Shown here: positions 61,525 through 64,000 of the stretch, in pieces
Layout of the letters: each line of letters starts with the position of its first letter
Position numbering within the stretch: the first letter of the stretch is position 1
Source of the DNA: CAMPJU01 sp036675265
GTDB taxonomy: Bacteria; Pseudomonadota; Gammaproteobacteria; Xanthomonadales; Xanthomonadaceae
DNA: 64,000 bases
NCBI GenBank assembly: GCA_036675265.1
Contig: JAKFFJ010000017.1
Coordinates: 1-64,000 of the forward strand
Direction: 5' to 3'
Notes under the pieces: model-generated
Seen by the model: the letters and a program-made list of their open reading frames with translations, nothing else
Database searches by the model: none
What the model was told of the DNA's origin: nothing
Translations under genes and position numbers: made by a program

Positions 61525-62208
61525 ATGCGCATCCTCGTGATCGAAGACAACCAGGACATCGCCGCCAACCTCGGCGACTACCTCGAGGACCGCGGGCATA
61601 CCGTCGACTTCGCCGCCGATGGCGTGACCGGCCTGCACCTGGCCGTGGTCCACGACTTCGACGCGGTGGTGCTCGACCTGAGCCTGCCCGGCCTCGACGG
61701 CTTGGAGGTCTGCCGCAAGCTGCGCAACGAGGCACGCAAGCAGACGCCCGTATTGATGCTCACCGCGCGCGACTCCCTGGACAACAAGCTGGCCGGGTTC
61801 GACTCCGGCGCCGATGACTACCTGATCAAGCCGTTCGCGCTGGAGGAGGTCGAGGTCCGGCTCAACGCCCTCGCGCGCCGCGGCCGCGGCGTGCAGACGC
61901 GCGTGCTCAACGTCGGCGACCTGGAGTACAACCTGGACACCCTGGAAGTGCGCCGCGAAGGCAGGCTGCTGCAATTGAACCCGACCGCGCTGAAGATCCT
62001 GCAGGCGCTGATGGAAGCCTCGCCGGCCGTGGTCACGCGCCAGGAGCTGGAGACGCGGGTCTGGGGCGAGGAGCTGCCGGATTCGGACTCGTTGCGCGTG
62101 CACATCCACGGCCTGCGCGCGGTGGTCGACAAGCCGTTCGGCACGCCGCTGATCCAGACGCGCCACGGCATCGGCTATCGCATCGCGGCACCCGATGCCT
62201 CCAGCTGA
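61525..62208 (+). CDS. OmpR/PhoB-family response regulator
   Basis: 227 residues. Receiver 1-118 with the acidic pair in VIEDNQD, phospho-acceptor Asp51 (VVLDLSLPG), T in MLTARD and K in YLIKPF. Winged-helix DNA-binding domain 130-222 (LNPTALKILQALMEAS; VHIHGLRAVVDKPF; TRHGIGYRI). AGGAAGGA precedes ATG 61525; an earlier in-frame start at 61480 overlaps the hairpin and is rejected. Overlaps the kinase gene by 14 bases. Confidence 0.92.
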   Translation: MRILVIEDNQDIAANLGDYLEDRGHTVDFAADGVTGLHLAVVHDFDAVVLDLSLPGLDGLEVCRKLRNEARKQTPVLMLTARDSLDNKLAGFDSGADDYLIKPFALEEVEVRLNALARRGRGVQTRVLNVGDLEYNLDTLEVRREGRLLQLNPTALKILQALMEASPAVVTRQELETRVWGEELPDSDSLRVHIHGLRAVVDKPFGTPLIQTRHGIGYRIAAPDASS

Positions 62209-63553
62209 GGACCGCGCGCAGGGGGCCGAAGGGGGCCATGGGGGAACCAGGCGCCGACCGCGCTACCGGCGGCAGCTGCGCACCCGCATCATCCTCGCGT
62301 TCGTGCTGCTGGGATTCGGGCTGACGCTGCTGCTGGCCTACACCACCAACTGGACGCGCAACCGCGTCGAGAACCAGCTGGTGGAGGACGTGCTGAACAG
62401 CAACATCGACCAGTACGCCGCCCGCTACGCGCTCAACCCGGACAACGTCGAGATCCCGGTGCAGCAGATGTACGGGCGGGTCGTCACCCGCGCGGACTTC
62501 GACAAACTGCGCCTCACCGAACCGGACTGGTACGAGCTTCCCGACGGCATCCACAACATTTCCGGCACCGAGCCCGACGGGTCGGAGTTCGCCTACAAGC
62601 TCGCCGTGCGCAAGACGCCCGACGTCTGGTTCTTCCTGGCGTACGACATGACCCAGTCGGCGCGTGGCGAGGAGCGGTTCAACAGCGCGCTGGTCGGCGT
62701 CGTGTTCGTCTTCACCGCTTTGTCGCTGCTGATCGGGTGGTGGTCGGCGTCCCGGGTGATGAGCCCCGTGTCGGAGCTGGCGCGCCGGCTGCGCCTGTCC
62801 GGACGCAGTTCGCAACCCGAGTCGCTGGCTGCGCATTTCCCCGACGACGAAGTGGGCCAGCTGGCCGCCGCGCTGGACGACTACGCCGAGCGCCTGACCG
62901 AGGTCGTGCAGCGCGACCGGGAATTCAACGCGGACGTCAGCCACGAGCTGCGCACCCCGCTGTCGGTGATCAAGGGCGCGGCCGAGTTGCTGATGACCCG
63001 CCCCGACATCGACGAGAAGACCCGCAACCGCCTGCAGCGCATCAAGCGGGCGGAACAGCAGTGCACCGACCTGATCAACGCGCTGTTGCTGCTGTCGCGC
63101 AACGAACGGGGCCATGGCATCGCCGACGTCGGCAAGGTCGCGCACCAGCTGATCAACCTGCATCGCACGCAACTGGGTGGCAAGCCGATCGAGCTGCGCC
63201 TGGAAGGCGAGGAAGGCCTGGTGGTCGACGCGCCGGAAGCCGCGGTGGCAGTGGCGCTGGGCAACCTGATCGGCAATGCCGTCAAGTACACCGCACAGGG
63301 CGAGGTGGTGGTGCGGCTGCTCCCCGGCGCGGTGGAGGTCATCGATTCGGGCCCGGGGCTGAGCGAGGAGGACGCCGCGCGCCTGTTCGAGCGCGGGTAC
63401 CGCGGCAGCCATGCCGAGCATTCGCAGGGCAGCGGCATCGGGCTGTCGATCGTGCGCCGGCTGTGCGACCTCTACGGGTGGCGCGTGCGCGTCGTGCCCG
63501 GTGCCGACCACGGCGTCGAGGCGACGCTGACCTTCCCGGCCAGCGGCGCCTGA
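62195..63553 (+). CDS. Membrane sensor histidine kinase
   Basis: 452 residues. Basic cytoplasmic start, TM1 about 31-52, periplasmic sensor about 53-165, TM2 about 166-186, HAMP, HisKA with VSHELRTPLSV (His about 250), HATPase_c with N-box GNLIGNAVKYT, G1 VIDSGPGLS and G2 QGSGIGLSIVRRL. Forms a two-component pair with the preceding regulator. The periplasmic part has no recognised ligand domain, and its stimulus is unknown. Confidence 0.92.
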   Translation: MPPAEDRAQGAEGGHGGTRRRPRYRRQLRTRIILAFVLLGFGLTLLLAYTTNWTRNRVENQLVEDVLNSNIDQYAARYALNPDNVEIPVQQMYGRVVTRADFDKLRLTEPDWYELPDGIHNISGTEPDGSEFAYKLAVRKTPDVWFFLAYDMTQSARGEERFNSALVGVVFVFTALSLLIGWWSASRVMSPVSELARRLRLSGRSSQPESLAAHFPDDEVGQLAAALDDYAERLTEVVQRDREFNADVSHELRTPLSVIKGAAELLMTRPDIDEKTRNRLQRIKRAEQQCTDLINALLLLSRNERGHGIADVGKVAHQLINLHRTQLGGKPIELRLEGEEGLVVDAPEAAVAVALGNLIGNAVKYTAQGEVVVRLLPGAVEVIDSGPGLSEEDAARLFERGYRGSHAEHSQGSGIGLSIVRRLCDLYGWRVRVVPGADHGVEATLTFPASGA

Positions 63554-63556
63554 CGG

Positions 63557-64000
63557 TCAGCCGTCCAGCGGCTCCAGCCAGCCGTGGCGGTCCGGCGTGG
63601 TCCCGTCGAACAGGCCGAAGAACAATTGCTGCATCCGCCGCGTCACCGGTCCCGGCTTGCCGGTCCCGACGGGGCGCCCGTCGACCGACCGGATGGGCGT
63701 GATCTCGGCCGCCGTGCCGCACATGAACAGCTCGTCGCACAGGTAGAGGTATTCGCGCGGCAGGTCGCGCTCCACGACGTCGATGCCGGCGTCGCGCGCC
63801 AGCGCCATGAGCGTGTGGCGGGTGATGCCGTTGAGCAGCGCGGCGCTCACCGGCGGCGTGTGCAGCGCGCCGTCGAACACCAGGAACAGGTTTTCGCCGG
63901 CCCCCTCCGACAGCAGGCCGGTCGACGCCAGCGCGATGCCTTCCCCGAACCCGAGCCGCCGCGCCTCGCGCGCGACCAGTTGGCCGGACAGGTAGTTGCC
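63557..64000 (-). CDS. ilvE: Branched-chain amino acid aminotransferase, 3' part
   Basis: 147 residues to the right window edge, frame open throughout; the start lies outside. Class IV PLP aminotransferase: EGAGENLFLVFDG, PPVSAALLNGITRHTLMALARD, ELFMCGTAAEITPIRSVDGRPVG. Transfers the amino group of Leu, Ile and Val. The PLP lysine lies outside the window. It converges with the sensor kinase gene at a three-base gap. Confidence 0.92.
   Translation of the reverse strand, partial: GNYLSGQLVAREARRLGFGEGIALASTGLLSEGAGENLFLVFDGALHTPPVSAALLNGITRHTLMALARDAGIDVVERDLPREYLYLCDELFMCGTAAEITPIRSVDGRPVGTGKPGPVTRRMQQLFFGLFDGTTPDRHGWLEPLDG

Overview
The window is one contiguous, gene-dense, very GC-rich bacterial chromosome segment. 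The genes suggest a gammaproteobacterium of the Xanthomonadaceae (Lysobacter/Luteimonas-like). Pointers are a split class II ribonucleotide reductase with a histone H1-like protein, mrcA divergent from pilMNOPQ, a tkt-gap-pgk-pyk-class I aldolase block, an EstA-type GDSL autotransporter, and a repeat of the ATTCCCGC(N4)GCGGGAAT type. The genus is inference; no rRNA gene is present. I see no prophage, integrase, insertion sequence or CRISPR array.

Layout. 1-5100: 3' end of nrdJ, a Lys/Ala/Arg-rich H1-like gene, nrdJb, a secreted protein, a nucleoside hydrolase and ribosomal protein L31B. 5263-9885: citrate synthase, then on the minus strand PBP1a and an unknown gene. 10080-16116: type IV pilus genes pilMNOPQ followed by a cyclic-nucleotide-binding/EAL protein. 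16577-23512: an overlapping six-gene MoxR / DUF58 / DUF4381 / von Willebrand A / vWA-TPR / BatD operon. 23500-31390 (minus): three signalling genes, including a soluble 1828-residue hybrid kinase with a 276-bp-period HAMP array. 31564-42504: dicarboxylate symporter, transketolase, TauE-type permease, S1/P1 nuclease, lower glycolysis genes and a cysteine synthase. 42636-50366: RND efflux pair, alanine/glycine symporter, SpoU methyltransferase and a secreted metallopeptidase. 50684-57806 (mostly minus): M28 peptidase, MscL, FAH-family hydrolase, a Rieske protein, and thiS-thiG-trmB-SLC13. 57885-64000: EstA-like autotransporter, tRNA-Gly(CCC), rimB-rimK, a two-component system and the 3' part of ilvE.

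Two non-coding features stand out. (1) Two intergenic regions (16201-16487 and 50391-50656) each hold a pair of about 106-112-bp palindromic elements. These have a conserved two-hairpin core and 28-29-bp inverted-repeat arms whose outer sequence differs completely from copy to copy. Two copies share an identical 48-bp core inside unrelated arms. (2) The 57462-57588 stretch, in the gap between thiS and thiG but on the opposite strand, reads as a cyclic-di-GMP-I (GEMM) riboswitch. Its downstream gene is the EstA-like autotransporter, so its transcript would run antisense across thiS. With the EAL protein behind the pilus operon and RimK nearby, c-di-GMP is a recurring theme.

Overlapping starts and stops (ATGA, TGATG) are common inside operons. 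Several -10 hexamers sit so close to the start codon that leaderless mRNAs are likely (for example the RND adaptor gene and thiS).
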